Source: Thiemannella venezuelensis
GTDB lineage: Bacteria > Actinomycetota > Actinomycetes > Streptosporangiales > Streptosporangiaceae
Length of the DNA: 64,000 nt
Assembly: GCF_014203605.1 (NCBI RefSeq)
Contig: NZ_JACHJJ010000005.1
Location: forward strand, 248,001 to 312,000
Direction: 5' to 3'
The position numbers were made by a program, and so were the translations under genes. The notes under the pieces are model-generated. The model was not told the origin of the DNA. It saw only the letters and a list, made by a program, of their open reading frames with translations, and did not search any database. Every line of letters begins with the position of its first letter. The first letter of the stretch is position 1. This document shows, piece by piece, positions 16,783-25,510 of this stretch.

Positions 16783-16808
16783 GGAACTCATGTCCTGGCC
16801 GGTGCGTT
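16783..16808 (+). promoter_or_regulatory. ECF-type (SigE-like) promoter upstream of sigE
   Basis: GGAAC (16783-16787) is separated by 17 bases from CGTT (16805-16808). This matches the GGAAC-N16-19-GTT class recognised by SigE/SigH-type ECF sigma factors. The inferred transcription start would be near 16815, about 60 bases upstream of the ATG at 16878. The site implies that sigE activates its own transcription. Confidence 0.65.
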
Positions 16809-16877
16809 GCACGGTTTAAGCGGCGTTTGCCGGTCGTGAAGGCAGCGAGTACGCACGAAGGGACGAAACCAGGCACT

Positions 16878-17510
16878 ATGGCGATAGCGGTGGTCCCGGA
16901 GAGAGGAGTGCCGGTGGACGGATCCGACCACCAGGCGGATACTCCCATGCCTGACTGGACGCCTCCCACCTGGGAGGAGGTGGTCCGGACCCACTCGGCC
17001 CGCGTCTACCGGCTGGCCTACCGGCTGACCGGCAACGTGCACGACGCCGAGGACCTCACCCAGGAGGTCTTCGTCCGGGTCTTCAGGTCCCTGTCGAACT
17101 ACACGCCGGGCACCTTCGAGGGCTGGCTGCACCGCATCACCACCAACCTCTTCCTCGACATGGCGCGGCGCAGGCAGCGCATCCGGTTCGAAGGGCTCGC
17201 CGACGACGCCGCCGAGCGGCTGCGGGGACGGGAGCCCTCTCCCGCCCAGGCGTATGACGACAATCACATGGAGCCCGACATCCAGGCGGCGCTCGACGCC
17301 CTCGCGCCGGAGTTCCGCGCCGCCGTCGTGCTGTGCGACATCGAAGGGCTGTCCTACGAGGAGATCGCCGCGACGCTCGGCGTGAAGCTCGGCACCGTCC
17401 GAAGTCGCATCCACCGAGGCCGGGCACAGTTGCGTGACGCGCTGGAGCACCGCGCGCCCCGCGGCGAGCAGTTCCCCCCGACCGTCACCCGCGGGGAGGA
17501 GTTCGCATGA
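16878..17510 (+). CDS. sigE: ECF RNA polymerase sigma factor SigE
   Basis: A 210-residue ECF sigma factor. Region 2 ([20 protein letters not shown]) and region 4 ([39 protein letters not shown]) are near identical to mycobacterial SigE, including [20 protein letters not shown] between them. It directs transcription under envelope stress. Start choice is uncertain: the ATG at 16878 is used here, but the in-frame GTG at 16914 is preceded by GAGAGGAG at better spacing and would remove 12 residues. The downstream anti-sigma factor, protease and Tat component form its regulon core. Confidence 0.93.
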   Translation: MAIAVVPERGVPVDGSDHQADTPMPDWTPPTWEEVVRTHSARVYRLAYRLTGNVHDAEDLTQEVFVRVFRSLSNYTPGTFEGWLHRITTNLFLDMARRRQRIRFEGLADDAAERLRGREPSPAQAYDDNHMEPDIQAALDALAPEFRAAVVLCDIEGLSYEEIAATLGVKLGTVRSRIHRGRAQLRDALEHRAPRGEQFPPTVTRGEEFA

Positions 17511-17590
17511 GAAACGAGCGAAGGCCCGGAATGAGCACCACCATCAAGAGCGAGTGTCACGACGAGCCGTTCGGCGAGGAGTCGGCATGA
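17507..17590 (+). CDS. 27-codon micro-ORF bridging sigE and rseA
   Basis: An ATG overlaps the sigE stop (ATGA at 17507) and a frame of 27 codons ends in a TGA that overlaps the rseA start (ATGA at 17587). GGGGAGGAG precedes the micro-ORF start and GAGGAG precedes the rseA start, so ribosomes could be handed along three frames in succession. The peptide is [20 protein letters not shown] plus seven residues; it has one Cys and no hydrophobic segment. It could be a functional peptide, a pure coupling device, or chance. Confidence 0.45.
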   Translation: MRNERRPGMSTTIKSECHDEPFGEESA

Positions 17591-18129
17591 GTCATCTTGG
17601 AGAGCGTGTTTCGGCGCTCGTCGACGGAGAGCTGAACCACCATGAGCGCGACCGCGCCCTGGCGCACCTGACCTTCTGCGCGGACTGCCGGGCAGAGGTC
17701 GACACCATGCGCGCGCTGAAGAGCCGCCTGCGGTCCCTGGACGGGCCGTCCATGCCGGCGGACCTGACCTTCTCCCTGCTCCGGATGGCCGAGCCCGGCG
17801 GCCCGCTGCCGCCGCGCGAGCGGCCCTTCCCGGTCTCCCGGACCTTCGGCGGGGCGCCGATCCCGAGCATGCACAGCATCGCGCCGCCGGACAACCGGCC
17901 CCGCGGGCGGGCGACCGGCGGGCCCCGCCGGTCGCGCAGGGCGGGCTACGTCGCGGTGGGCTTCGCCTCGGCGGCGGTGGCCCTCGGCACCCTGTTCTCC
18001 GTGGGCGGCGCCGAGTCCGGTCCGCGGGTCCCGCCCTCGGAGATGTTCGCCAACCAGCCCAGGATCGCCCCTTCCAACGGCACGGTGACGCCCACCCCCT
18101 CGCCGACGCCCCTGGCGCCCACTCCGTGA
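17587..18129 (+). CDS. rseA: zinc-type anti-sigma factor RseA
   Basis: A 180-residue membrane anti-sigma factor. The N-terminal ZAS domain carries HLTFCADC (H-x3-C-x2-C, about residues 27-34), the zinc motif that binds and inhibits ECF sigma factors in mycobacterial RseA. A Pro/Arg-rich linker leads to one transmembrane helix (YVAVGFASAAVALGTLFSV, about residues 122-140) and a short Pro/Thr-rich extracellular tail. It lies directly after sigE, coupled through the micro-ORF, and should hold SigE inactive until stress. Confidence 0.9.
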   Translation: MSHLGERVSALVDGELNHHERDRALAHLTFCADCRAEVDTMRALKSRLRSLDGPSMPADLTFSLLRMAEPGGPLPPRERPFPVSRTFGGAPIPSMHSIAPPDNRPRGRATGGPRRSRRAGYVAVGFASAAVALGTLFSVGGAESGPRVPPSEMFANQPRIAPSNGTVTPTPSPTPLAPTP

Positions 18130-18465
18130 CCCGCCCGTCCGCCGCCGCGCTCCCCCCGGACCGCGCCGGCGGGCAGCCCGCGCACGGCGGTTCTCGGTGA
18201 TACTTGTATCCGGAGCATTCGGATCGTCTGCCCGTGATGTCGGTCTCCGTCCAGTCCGGTGTGTTCGGGGGGAACGTCTCTGTTGACGGCATGCGGAGCG
18301 GCGCGGCGGGCATACGATCTGGACTCGGGCCGGAGCCGTCCGCCGTCCCGGGCCGGCACCTCCGGATGAGGCGTGTTTTATGCCTTTCGTATGTCCGTGC
18401 CGGGAAGATGGTCTGTCTGCTGCCGGCGAGCGGCCTCATGCGAGGCGAGGAGTAGTGAAGATTCG
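18130..18465 (+). other. 336-bp gap between rseA and htrA
   Basis: No convincing gene. It contains a short open frame at 18204-18455 without a ribosome-binding site or recognisable product. A GGGGGGAAC at about 18268-18276 resembles an ECF -35, but no CGTT follows at the right spacing, so no promoter is called. The htrA ribosome-binding site (GAGGAG, 18447-18452) is at the right end. Confidence 0.5.
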
Positions 18466-20118
18466 ATGACCGACGATCCCCGCACCCACGAGGGGAACGA
18501 CGCCGAGGGGCGCGCGCCGTCGGATCTCGCCGACGCGAGAGGTCCGGCCCCGGAGTTCTCCCGGCCGGAGTTCCTGCCCGCCGACGCCGCGGCCGGGCAC
18601 CAGGGCGACCGGCCCGGCGACGGCTGGAGCCAGCTCGGCCCGCCGCCCGGGCGGAGCCGGTGGAGCCAGGAGGGTCAGGGAGGGGCCGAGCAGGCCGCCC
18701 GGGGCGCCCAGGACCGCCCGGATCCCGGCTGGATCGACCCGCCCGAGGAGAACGGGTGGGGCGACCCCTCCGGCCGTCCGCGCCAGGACACCACGATCAT
18801 GGTCTCGCCGTACGGGCCGCCCGGGAACGGCGGCGCGGTCTTCGGCAACCCGCCGCCCCCGCCCTCCCGGGCGTTCGGGATGGGCCCGGGCTGGGCGCCG
18901 CCGCCGGCGGGCCCCTCAGGGAGCGTTCCGGCCCCCGCCGCCTTCCCCGGACCCGGCATGGCCTTCCCCGGACCCGGTGCGGTCCCCGCCCGGCGGGGTC
19001 TGGGCACCGGGGCCTTCGTCGCGCTCGCCCTGGTGATCGCACTGGTCGCCTCGGCGCTCGGCAGCGTCGGCACCTACCTGCTCACCCGCTCGGGCGGCAC
19101 CGGCTACGACGCCTCCTACACCCTGCCGGCCACCGACTCGGGCTCCAAGGCCAGGCCGCCGGAGTCGGTGGCGGGCGTGGCCTCCAAGGTGCTGCCCAGC
19201 GTGGTCTCGCTGGCCGTCGAGGGCGGCGGCAGTTCGGGCACCGGCTCCGGCTTCCTGATCAAGGGCGGCTACGTGGTGACCAACAACCACGTGGTCGCGG
19301 CCGCCGCGGACGGCGGCCAGATCCAGATCCAGTTCAACAACCGCAAGTCCACCTCCGCCCAGATCGTCGGCCGCGACCCCGAGTCGGACCTGGCCGTGGT
19401 CAAGCCGGCCGAGACCTTCGGCATGCCGGAGATCACCCTCGGCAACTCCGACAACGTGGTGGTGGGCGACCCGGTCATCGCGATCGGCTCCCCGCTCGGA
19501 CTGACCGGCACGGTCACCACCGGCATCGTCAGCTCCCTCAACCGGCCGGTCCAGGCCGGTGAGGAGAACAGCTCCGACACCACCTGGTTCAGCGCCATCC
19601 AGACCGACGCCGCGATCAACCCCGGCAACTCCGGCGGCCCGCTGGTCAACGCCAACGGCGAGGTCATCGGCGTCAACTCGGCGATCGCCACCCTCGGCAG
19701 GGACATCACCGGGCAGAGCGGCAGCATCGGCCTCGGCTTCGCCATCCCGGTCAACCACGCGCGCCGGGTCGCCCAGGAACTGGTCACCACCGGGACGGCG
19801 AGCAAGTCCCGGATCGGCGTGATGATCGACCCCGCGTACCAGGGGACCGGGGTCCGGATCGCGGGCTCGGCGATCGAGGGCAGCCAGCCCGTCACGCCCG
19901 GCGGCGCCGCCGACAAGGCCGGCCTCAAGCCGGGCGACGTCATCCTGGAGGTCAACGGCCTCGTGCTGCAGGACGGCAACGAGCTGATCGCGCTGGTCCG
20001 GGGCAAGGCTCCCGGCGACAAGCTGGAGGTCAAGTACCAGCGCGGCGGCCAGGAGAAGACGGCCACCGTGACCGTGCAGGCCGATGTCGCCGCCACACCT
20101 ACACCACGGCCCTCCTGA
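18466..20118 (+). CDS. htrA: HtrA/DegP-family membrane serine protease with PDZ domain
   Basis: A 550-residue protein. The first 175 residues are a disordered, Pro/Gly-rich cytoplasmic tail, followed by one membrane helix (about 180-205). A trypsin-like protease domain then shows the triad His (TNNHVV, about 275), Asp (ESDLAVVK, about 308) and Ser (NPGNSGGPL, about 389). A single C-terminal PDZ domain (about 455-540) contains AGLKPGDVILEVNG. It degrades or senses misfolded envelope proteins. Mycobacterial HtrA sits in the same place after sigE-rseA, and the long tail resembles it. Confidence 0.94.
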   Translation: MTDDPRTHEGNDAEGRAPSDLADARGPAPEFSRPEFLPADAAAGHQGDRPGDGWSQLGPPPGRSRWSQEGQGGAEQAARGAQDRPDPGWIDPPEENGWGDPSGRPRQDTTIMVSPYGPPGNGGAVFGNPPPPPSRAFGMGPGWAPPPAGPSGSVPAPAAFPGPGMAFPGPGAVPARRGLGTGAFVALALVIALVASALGSVGTYLLTRSGGTGYDASYTLPATDSGSKARPPESVAGVASKVLPSVVSLAVEGGGSSGTGSGFLIKGGYVVTNNHVVAAAADGGQIQIQFNNRKSTSAQIVGRDPESDLAVVKPAETFGMPEITLGNSDNVVVGDPVIAIGSPLGLTGTVTTGIVSSLNRPVQAGEENSSDTTWFSAIQTDAAINPGNSGGPLVNANGEVIGVNSAIATLGRDITGQSGSIGLGFAIPVNHARRVAQELVTTGTASKSRIGVMIDPAYQGTGVRIAGSAIEGSQPVTPGGAADKAGLKPGDVILEVNGLVLQDGNELIALVRGKAPGDKLEVKYQRGGQEKTATVTVQADVAATPTPRPS

Positions 20119-20222
20119 AGCTCGCTTTGGGTGCATGCTTGCGGTTGGGGGCATTAGTCTGGAAGCGCTCCGGGATCCGTCCCGGAGCGCTGACCTTGGC
20201 GTTGAGCCCGTAGGAGATCACC

Positions 20223-20594
20223 GTGTTCGGACTCAACTGGCCTGAGATCGCGGCACTGGTGGTCATCGCCCTGCTCGTCTTCGGCCCGGAGAAGCTGCCC
20301 CAGGCCGCCGCCCAGGCGGGCAGGACCCTGCGCAACCTGAGGCGGCTGGCCAACAACGCCAGGGACGACCTGAAGACCGGACTGGGCCCGGAGTTCGCCG
20401 ACTTCGACCCGACGGACCTCAACCCGAAGAACTTCGTCCGCAAGCACCTGACGGCCGATCTCGAGGACGACTGGAACGCGGCCTCCTCCGCCGCCGCGGT
20501 CGCCGCCCCCGCCTACGCCACGTCCTACGCGGCAGAGGCCGCCGGCGAGCTCGGGTACGGCGAGATCCCGCCGTACGACCCCGAGGCCACCTGA
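20223..20594 (+). CDS. tatB: Sec-independent protein translocase TatB
   Basis: A 123-residue TatB. The N-terminal membrane helix and hinge (WPEIAALVVIALLVFGPEKL) are followed by an amphipathic helix (PQAAAQAGRTLRNLRRLANN) and a short acidic tail. It forms part of the receptor complex for twin-arginine signal peptides. The GTG at 20223 follows TAGGAGA. It is the last gene of the sigE-rseA-htrA-tatB series and is followed by a strong terminator. Confidence 0.92.
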   Translation: MFGLNWPEIAALVVIALLVFGPEKLPQAAAQAGRTLRNLRRLANNARDDLKTGLGPEFADFDPTDLNPKNFVRKHLTADLEDDWNAASSAAAVAAPAYATSYAAEAAGELGYGEIPPYDPEAT

Positions 20595-20699
20595 GCCGCC
20601 GGACGAGATCCGGCCGCGGGGTCCGCGGCGCCGTACGGCACCGCGGGGGAGAGACCCCGGGCGGCGGAGACCCGGAAACGGGCGGAGACCCCGAAACGC

Positions 20700-20740
20700 G
20701 CAGAGGCGCCCCCTCAGGGGAGCGCCTCTGCTCTGTTTTT
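20700..20740 (+). terminator. intrinsic terminator after tatB
   Basis: GCAGAGGCGC (20700-20709) and GCGCCTCTGC (20722-20731) form a perfect 10-bp stem around a 12-base loop and are followed by TCTGTTTTT. It ends the tatB transcript. The convergent mrp gene ends 23 bases further on. Confidence 0.85.
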
Positions 20741-20762
20741 CCCGGGCGGAGCCTCCCGGGGC

Positions 20763-21905
20763 CTAGCGGCCGCGGGTGGGGGAGATCCCCAGCTGCATGC
20801 CCTTGAGGCTGGCCGACTTCTTGCTCAGGCCCGCGGCGATGCGGCGCAGTTCGGCCGCGGCGGGGGCGTCGGGGTCGGTGAGCACGAGCGGCTTGCCCTC
20901 GTCGCCGCCCTCGCGCAGCCGCATGTCGATCGGGACCTGGCCGAGCAGCGGCACGCGGGCGCCGAGCGTGCGGGTGAGCGCGTCGGCCACGGTCTGGCCC
21001 CCGCCCTCGCCGAAGACCGGGATCCGGTCGTCGCAGTGCGGGCAGGCCATCCAGGCCATGTTCTCGATGACGCCGGCGATCTGCTGGTGGGTCTGGGCGG
21101 CGATCGACCCGGCGCGTTCGGCGACCTCGGCGGCGGCCTGCTGCGGGGTGGTCACCACGAGGATCTCCGCGGACGGCATGCGCTGCGCGACCGAGATCGC
21201 GATGTCGCCGGTGCCCGGGGGCAGGTCCATCAGCAGGACGTCGAGGTCGCCCCAGTAGACGTCGGCGAGGAACTGGTGCAGCGCGCGGTCCAGCATGGGG
21301 CCGCGCCAGACGACCGGGGTGTTGCCCTCGGGCTTGAACATGCCCACCGAGATGACCTTGATGTCATGCGCCACCGGGGGCATGATCATGTCTTCGACCT
21401 TGGTGGGCCGCTCGGAGACGCCGAGCATGCGGGGGATGCTGTGGCCGTAGATGTCGGCGTCGACGACGCCGACCTTCAGGCCGCTGGACGCCATGGCGGC
21501 GGCGAGGTTCACCGTGACGGAGGACTTGCCGACACCGCCCTTGCCCGACGCGACCGCGAAGACGCGGGTCAGCGAGCCGGCCTTGGCGAACGGGATCTCC
21601 TTCTCCGGCCCGCGGTCGCCGCGCAGCTTGGTCTGGAGCGTCTTGCGCTGCTCGGCGCTCATGACGTCCATCTCGATCTGGACGCCGGTCACGCCGTCGA
21701 TCTTGGAGATCGCGCCGGTGACGTCACGCGTGATGGTGTCCTTCATGGGACAGCCCGCCACCGTGAGGTAGATGCCGACGCGCACCACCCCTTCGGCGGA
21801 GATGTCGACGCTCTTGACCATGTCGAGCTCGGTGATCGGCCGACGGATCTCAGGGTCGTTGACGGTCGCGAGGGCGGCCGTCACGAGTTCCGGGGTAGGT
21901 GCCAT
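20763..21905 (-). CDS. mrp: Mrp/ApbC-type Fe-S cluster carrier ATPase
   Basis: A 380-residue protein. An N-terminal MIP18/DUF59 domain (about 1-90, with VAGCPMKDTI) precedes a deviant-Walker P-loop ATPase. Motifs are ASGKGGVGKSS (about 119-129), the switch DADIYGHSIPRML and LLMDLPPGTGD, and the cluster-binding pair CPHC (about 285). It carries and transfers iron-sulphur clusters. It is transcribed alone on the minus strand, convergent with tatB, as in mycobacteria. Confidence 0.93.
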   Translation of the reverse strand: MAPTPELVTAALATVNDPEIRRPITELDMVKSVDISAEGVVRVGIYLTVAGCPMKDTITRDVTGAISKIDGVTGVQIEMDVMSAEQRKTLQTKLRGDRGPEKEIPFAKAGSLTRVFAVASGKGGVGKSSVTVNLAAAMASSGLKVGVVDADIYGHSIPRMLGVSERPTKVEDMIMPPVAHDIKVISVGMFKPEGNTPVVWRGPMLDRALHQFLADVYWGDLDVLLMDLPPGTGDIAISVAQRMPSAEILVVTTPQQAAAEVAERAGSIAAQTHQQIAGVIENMAWMACPHCDDRIPVFGEGGGQTVADALTRTLGARVPLLGQVPIDMRLREGGDEGKPLVLTDPDAPAAAELRRIAAGLSKKSASLKGMQLGISPTRGR

Positions 21906-22067
21906 CGAAGTGTCGGCATCAGACCGCCACCTTGAGGGCGACGGGGGTTGCCGTCCCTCCTTGTCTGTTGTCGTCCAGGAGTTCCACGGGTGAGTCCATG
22001 GTAAGAACCCAGGGGGAGTGCGATGAATTCCGGTAGCCGCCCAAGTGAGCCGGATCCGGACAATTCA

Positions 22068-22098
22068 TTGTGTAGATGCGCGTGCAACGTCCTAAGGT
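22068..22098 (+). promoter_or_regulatory. candidate promoter of the MarR gene, leaderless arrangement
   Basis: TTGTGT (22068-22073) and TAAGGT (22093-22098) are 19 bases apart. The GTG start at 22105 lies only six bases after the -10, with no Shine-Dalgarno sequence, which fits a leaderless mRNA. The outer TTG...CAA symmetry in this stretch could be an autoregulatory MarR site, but this is weak. Confidence 0.4.
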
Positions 22099-22104
22099 TA
22101 CTTC

Positions 22105-22572
22105 GTGACCCTGACGGCGAGCGAGTCAAGAGGGACCATCAGCTCCGAGGAGCTGGTGGTCTGGCGCATGCTCCAGCGGGCCCAGGTGCGCATCACCCGG
22201 CTGCTGGAGGCGGATCTGCTGGTCGAGCACGACCTGGCCCTGGCCTCCTACGACGTGCTCACGCAACTGTCGGAGTCCCCGGACCGGCGGCTGCGGATGA
22301 ACGACCTGGCCGAGCGGGTGCTGCTCTCACGCAGCGGCCTGACCCGGCTCATCGACCGGCTCCAGCGCGACGGCCTGGTCGAGCGCGAGGCCTGCACCAG
22401 CGACGCCCGCGGGCTGTTCGCGGTCCTCACCGACGCGGGCGCCCTGCGCCTGGCCGAGGCGACCCCCACCTACCTGCGCGGCATCCGGGACCGCTTCCTC
22501 GACGTCCTCGACGGCGACGAGCTCCGCCAGTGCGCCTCCATGCTCACCAAGCTGTTCCCCGAGGCCGAGTGA
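22105..22572 (+). CDS. MarR family transcriptional regulator
   Basis: A 155-residue winged helix regulator. The DNA-binding part is LRMNDLAERVLLSRSGLTRL followed by IDRLQRDGLVEREAC and the wing TSDARGLFAVLT, which are typical of MarR proteins. The C-terminal helix forms the dimer interface. The ligand and targets are unknown; no efflux or catabolic gene is directly adjacent. Confidence 0.88.
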   Translation: MTLTASESRGTISSEELVVWRMLQRAQVRITRLLEADLLVEHDLALASYDVLTQLSESPDRRLRMNDLAERVLLSRSGLTRLIDRLQRDGLVEREACTSDARGLFAVLTDAGALRLAEATPTYLRGIRDRFLDVLDGDELRQCASMLTKLFPEAE

Positions 22573-22661
22573 CCTCCCGGTGACGCCGCCGCGGCTTCGG
22601 CGGGGTCCCGCCGGCCGGGGCCGTGCTCGGCTGGGTTCCGCCGCGGTGCGCGTGGCCGCGC

Positions 22662-23162
22662 TCAGCGGGTTCCGCCGGCCCGGAAGGCCGCGTCGTAGTC
22701 GTCCCGCAGCTCCTCCTGGAGGTGCTGGAGCTCCGAGCGGATGTAGTCGCGGGTGGCCACCTCGCCGAGGGCGATGCGCAGGGCCGCGATCTCCCGGGTC
22801 AGGTACTCGACGTCGGCCTGGTTCCGCTCGGCGGCCCGGCGGTCGTGCTCGTTCTGGATCCGGTCCCGGTCGTCCTGGCGGTTCTGGGCGAGCAGGATCA
22901 GCGGGGCGGCGTAGGAGGCCTGGAGCGAGAGCATGAGCGTGAGGAAGATGAACGGGTAGGGGTCGAAGCGCCAGCCCGCCGGGGCGAAGATGTTCCACAG
23001 GATCCAGACGGCGACGAACCCGGTCATGTAGACGAGGAACCTGGCGGTGCCGAGGAACCGGGCGATGCGTTCCGACAGGCGTCCGAACGCCTCGCGGTCG
23101 TAGGACGGGCGCAGGCGCAGGCCCAGTTCCCTCGGCTGGTCGAGCCGGTCGGTCATGCTCAT
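22662..23162 (-). CDS. DUF1003 membrane protein
   Basis: A 166-residue protein with the DUF1003 signature: a conserved helix (ERIARFLGTARFLVYMTGFV) leading into two membrane helices (FVAVWILWNIF and FIFLTLMLSLQASYAAPLIL) and a C-terminal coiled coil rich in Asp, Arg and Glu. The ATG at 23162 is seven bases from AAGGAG. It directly follows the MgtE_N/CBS gene (two-base gap). The same pair occurs beside mrp in mycobacteria (Rv1231c-Rv1232c), suggesting a joint, still undefined role. Confidence 0.87.
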   Translation of the reverse strand: MSMTDRLDQPRELGLRLRPSYDREAFGRLSERIARFLGTARFLVYMTGFVAVWILWNIFAPAGWRFDPYPFIFLTLMLSLQASYAAPLILLAQNRQDDRDRIQNEHDRRAAERNQADVEYLTREIAALRIALGEVATRDYIRSELQHLQEELRDDYDAAFRAGGTR

Positions 23163-23164
23163 GA

Positions 23165-24403
23165 TCACGCTCCTTCTGCGCCGTTGTCCTCGTGCTCCCG
23201 CCAGTCTCCGGGGAGCAGGTGGTCGAGTACGTCGTCCACGGTGACCGCGCCGACCAGCCGGCCCGCCCCGTCCACCACGGGCACCGCGACCAGGTCGTAG
23301 TTGGCCAGGTACGAGCTCACCTGTCTGAGGGTGAGGTCGGGCCGGATCGGATCGAGCGAGTCGTCCATGACCGTGCCCAGCAGGGTGGACGGGGGCTCGC
23401 GCAGCAGGCGCTGGAAGTGGACCAGGCCGAGGAACCTGCCGGTGGGCGTCTCGACGGGCGGCCGGGACACGTAGACCTGGGTGGCCACGGCCGGGATGTG
23501 GTCCTGCTGGCGGATGTGGGCCAGGGCCTCGGCGACGGTGGCGCTCGGCGGCAGGATGATCGGCTCGGACGTCATGATGCCGCCCGCGGTGTTCTCCGGG
23601 TAGATCAGCAGCCGGCGGACCGGCGCCGCCTCCTCGGGCTCCATCAGCGCCATCAGCGCCTCGGCCTGCTCGGCGGGAAGGTCCTGGAGCAGGTCGGCCG
23701 CGTCGTCGGGGTCCATCTCCTCCAGCACGTCGGCGGCCCGTTCCGGTTCGAGGCGGCTGAGGATGCCGATCTGGTCGGGCTCGGGGAGCTCCTCCAGGAC
23801 CTCGGCGAGCCGTACGTCGTCCAGGGCGGCGGCGACCTCGGCCCGGCGCTTGTCGGACAGCGTGTGCAGGGCGCTGGCCAGGTCGGCGGCGCGCTCGGTC
23901 TCGAAGGCGGCCAGCAGGGCGGCGGCGCCCTGGTCCTTCTGCACCGCGCCGAAGCCGCTGACCTCGTCCCAGTCCACGATCCGGTTGGCGCCGCGCCGCC
24001 GCAGGCCCAGCCCCGAGCCGCCCTTGACCAGCGCGACCTTGGTGATCAGCCACTCCGTGGTCCTGGTCTTCTCCATGGCCAGGTCCAGCACGGTCATCCG
24101 CTCGCCGCCGGTCTCCACCGACAGGTCGAGCATCTCGCCGATGACCAGGGTCTCCGAGGTCCGCTGCTCGAACCTGCGCATGTTGACCCGGCCGCTGAAG
24201 ACGATCGACCCCGCCTCGATGGAGAGCACCCGGGTGATCGGCACGAAGACCCGGCGGCGCGGCTGCACCTCCACCACCAGCCCGTGCACCCGCGGCGGTG
24301 CGGAGACCGGGACGGCGACCACGACGTCGCGCAGCCGGCCGATCTGGTCGCCCGCCGGGTCGAAGACCGGGGTGCCGGCGAGCCGGGCGATGAAGATCCT
24401 CAC
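23165..24403 (-). CDS. MgtE N-domain/CBS protein lacking the channel domain
   Basis: A 412-residue cytosolic protein. Order: a PRC-barrel-like N-terminus (about 1-60 and again to 150), an MgtE intracellular superhelical N domain (about 185-280, with repeated LEELPEPDQIGIL and VLEEMDPDDAADLL), and a CBS pair (about 285-400). These are the Mg2+-sensing parts of MgtE channels, but the five-helix pore domain is missing. A role as a magnesium or nucleotide sensor is inferred. The GTG start at 24403 lacks a ribosome-binding site. It forms a unit with the DUF1003 gene. Confidence 0.85.
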   Translation of the reverse strand: MRIFIARLAGTPVFDPAGDQIGRLRDVVVAVPVSAPPRVHGLVVEVQPRRRVFVPITRVLSIEAGSIVFSGRVNMRRFEQRTSETLVIGEMLDLSVETGGERMTVLDLAMEKTRTTEWLITKVALVKGGSGLGLRRRGANRIVDWDEVSGFGAVQKDQGAAALLAAFETERAADLASALHTLSDKRRAEVAAALDDVRLAEVLEELPEPDQIGILSRLEPERAADVLEEMDPDDAADLLQDLPAEQAEALMALMEPEEAAPVRRLLIYPENTAGGIMTSEPIILPPSATVAEALAHIRQQDHIPAVATQVYVSRPPVETPTGRFLGLVHFQRLLREPPSTLLGTVMDDSLDPIRPDLTLRQVSSYLANYDLVAVPVVDGAGRLVGAVTVDDVLDHLLPGDWREHEDNGAEGA

Positions 24404-24533
24404 ATTTGAAGCGTAGGCCGTATGCCCGGACAGAGTCCCACGGCACGCCCATATGCCGGACTCCCCTTGCTGGTTCTTGCCCCGCCGTGACAGCATCAAA
24501 AGACTCGAACGGTAGTTACATGGGTGGTGTCAT

Positions 24534-25478
24534 ATGAGGCAGTCGGGGTTGCTGGTCGCGTTCGCGTCGTCCTGGTGTTTCGCCTTCTCCGGGCCGATGG
24601 CCAAGTACCTCGCCGCGGCCGGGCTCGCGCCGCTGGAGTCGGTCTGGGTCAGGATGGCCGGTGCGGGCCTGCTGCTCGTCGGCATCCTGGCGGTGGTCAG
24701 GCCCCGGGCGCTGCGCATCCCCCGTGCGCGGCTGCCGTTCTTCCTGGCCTACGCGGTGGTCGCGGTGGCGGGGGTGCAGGCGCTCTACTTCGCCGCCATC
24801 ACCAGGCTGCCGGTCGGCGTCACCCTGCTGATCGAGTTCACCTCGCCGGTGCTCGTCGTGCTCTGGGTGCGGTTCGTCCGCCGGGTACGGCTGCCGCGCG
24901 CGGCGTTCACCGGGGCCGTGGTCGCGGTCGTCGGCCTCGGCATCGTGGTGGAGGTCTGGTCGGGCCTGAGCCTGGACCCGTTCGGCCTGCTGCTCGCCTT
25001 CGGCGCGGCGGCGTGCTGCGCCGGCTACTTCCTGCTCAGCGACGGCTTCGGCGACGACATCGACCCGCTCGGCCTGATCGCCTGGGGCCTGCTCGGGGCG
25101 GCCGCCGTGCTCGTCCCGGTCTCCCGGCCGTGGGACGTCCCGTGGCGGGCGCTCACCCGGACCGTCACCCCCGAGGGCGGGTACGCCCTGCCGGTGCTGG
25201 GGGCCGCGCTCTGGATGATCCTGGTCGCCACGGTCGTCGCCTACATCCTCGGCGTCACCGCGGTCCGCCGCCTCTCGGCGGCGGTCGGCTCCACGGTCGC
25301 CTCGCTGGAGGTCATCGCCGGGGCGGTGGTCGCCTGGGTCCTGCTCGGGGAGGCGCTGGGCGTCTTCCAGATCGCCGGCGGCCTGATCGTTCTGGTCGGC
25401 GCCTACCTCGCCCAGCGGGCCACGGCGGACCTGCCCGCACCCGTCAGGGAGGCGGGGGCGCCGGTTCCCGTGGCGTGA
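24534..25478 (+). CDS. EamA/DMT-superfamily transporter
   Basis: A 314-residue inner-membrane protein with about ten hydrophobic helices arranged as two EamA repeats (about 1-140 and 150-290). The second repeat ends in SLEVIAGAVVAWVLLGEALG, a characteristic DMT pattern. Relatives export amino acids, metabolites or drugs; the substrate is not evident. It is monocistronic and divergent from the MgtE_N/CBS gene. Confidence 0.87.
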   Translation: MRQSGLLVAFASSWCFAFSGPMAKYLAAAGLAPLESVWVRMAGAGLLLVGILAVVRPRALRIPRARLPFFLAYAVVAVAGVQALYFAAITRLPVGVTLLIEFTSPVLVVLWVRFVRRVRLPRAAFTGAVVAVVGLGIVVEVWSGLSLDPFGLLLAFGAAACCAGYFLLSDGFGDDIDPLGLIAWGLLGAAAVLVPVSRPWDVPWRALTRTVTPEGGYALPVLGAALWMILVATVVAYILGVTAVRRLSAAVGSTVASLEVIAGAVVAWVLLGEALGVFQIAGGLIVLVGAYLAQRATADLPAPVREAGAPVPVA

Positions 25479-25510
25479 GGCGGGGCCGGGCCCGGCGGGA
25501 GGGCGCGGGG

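Noticed and set aside
18204-18455. An 83-residue open frame between rseA and htrA
   Set aside because: No ribosome-binding site, no family resemblance, and it ends inside the htrA leader.
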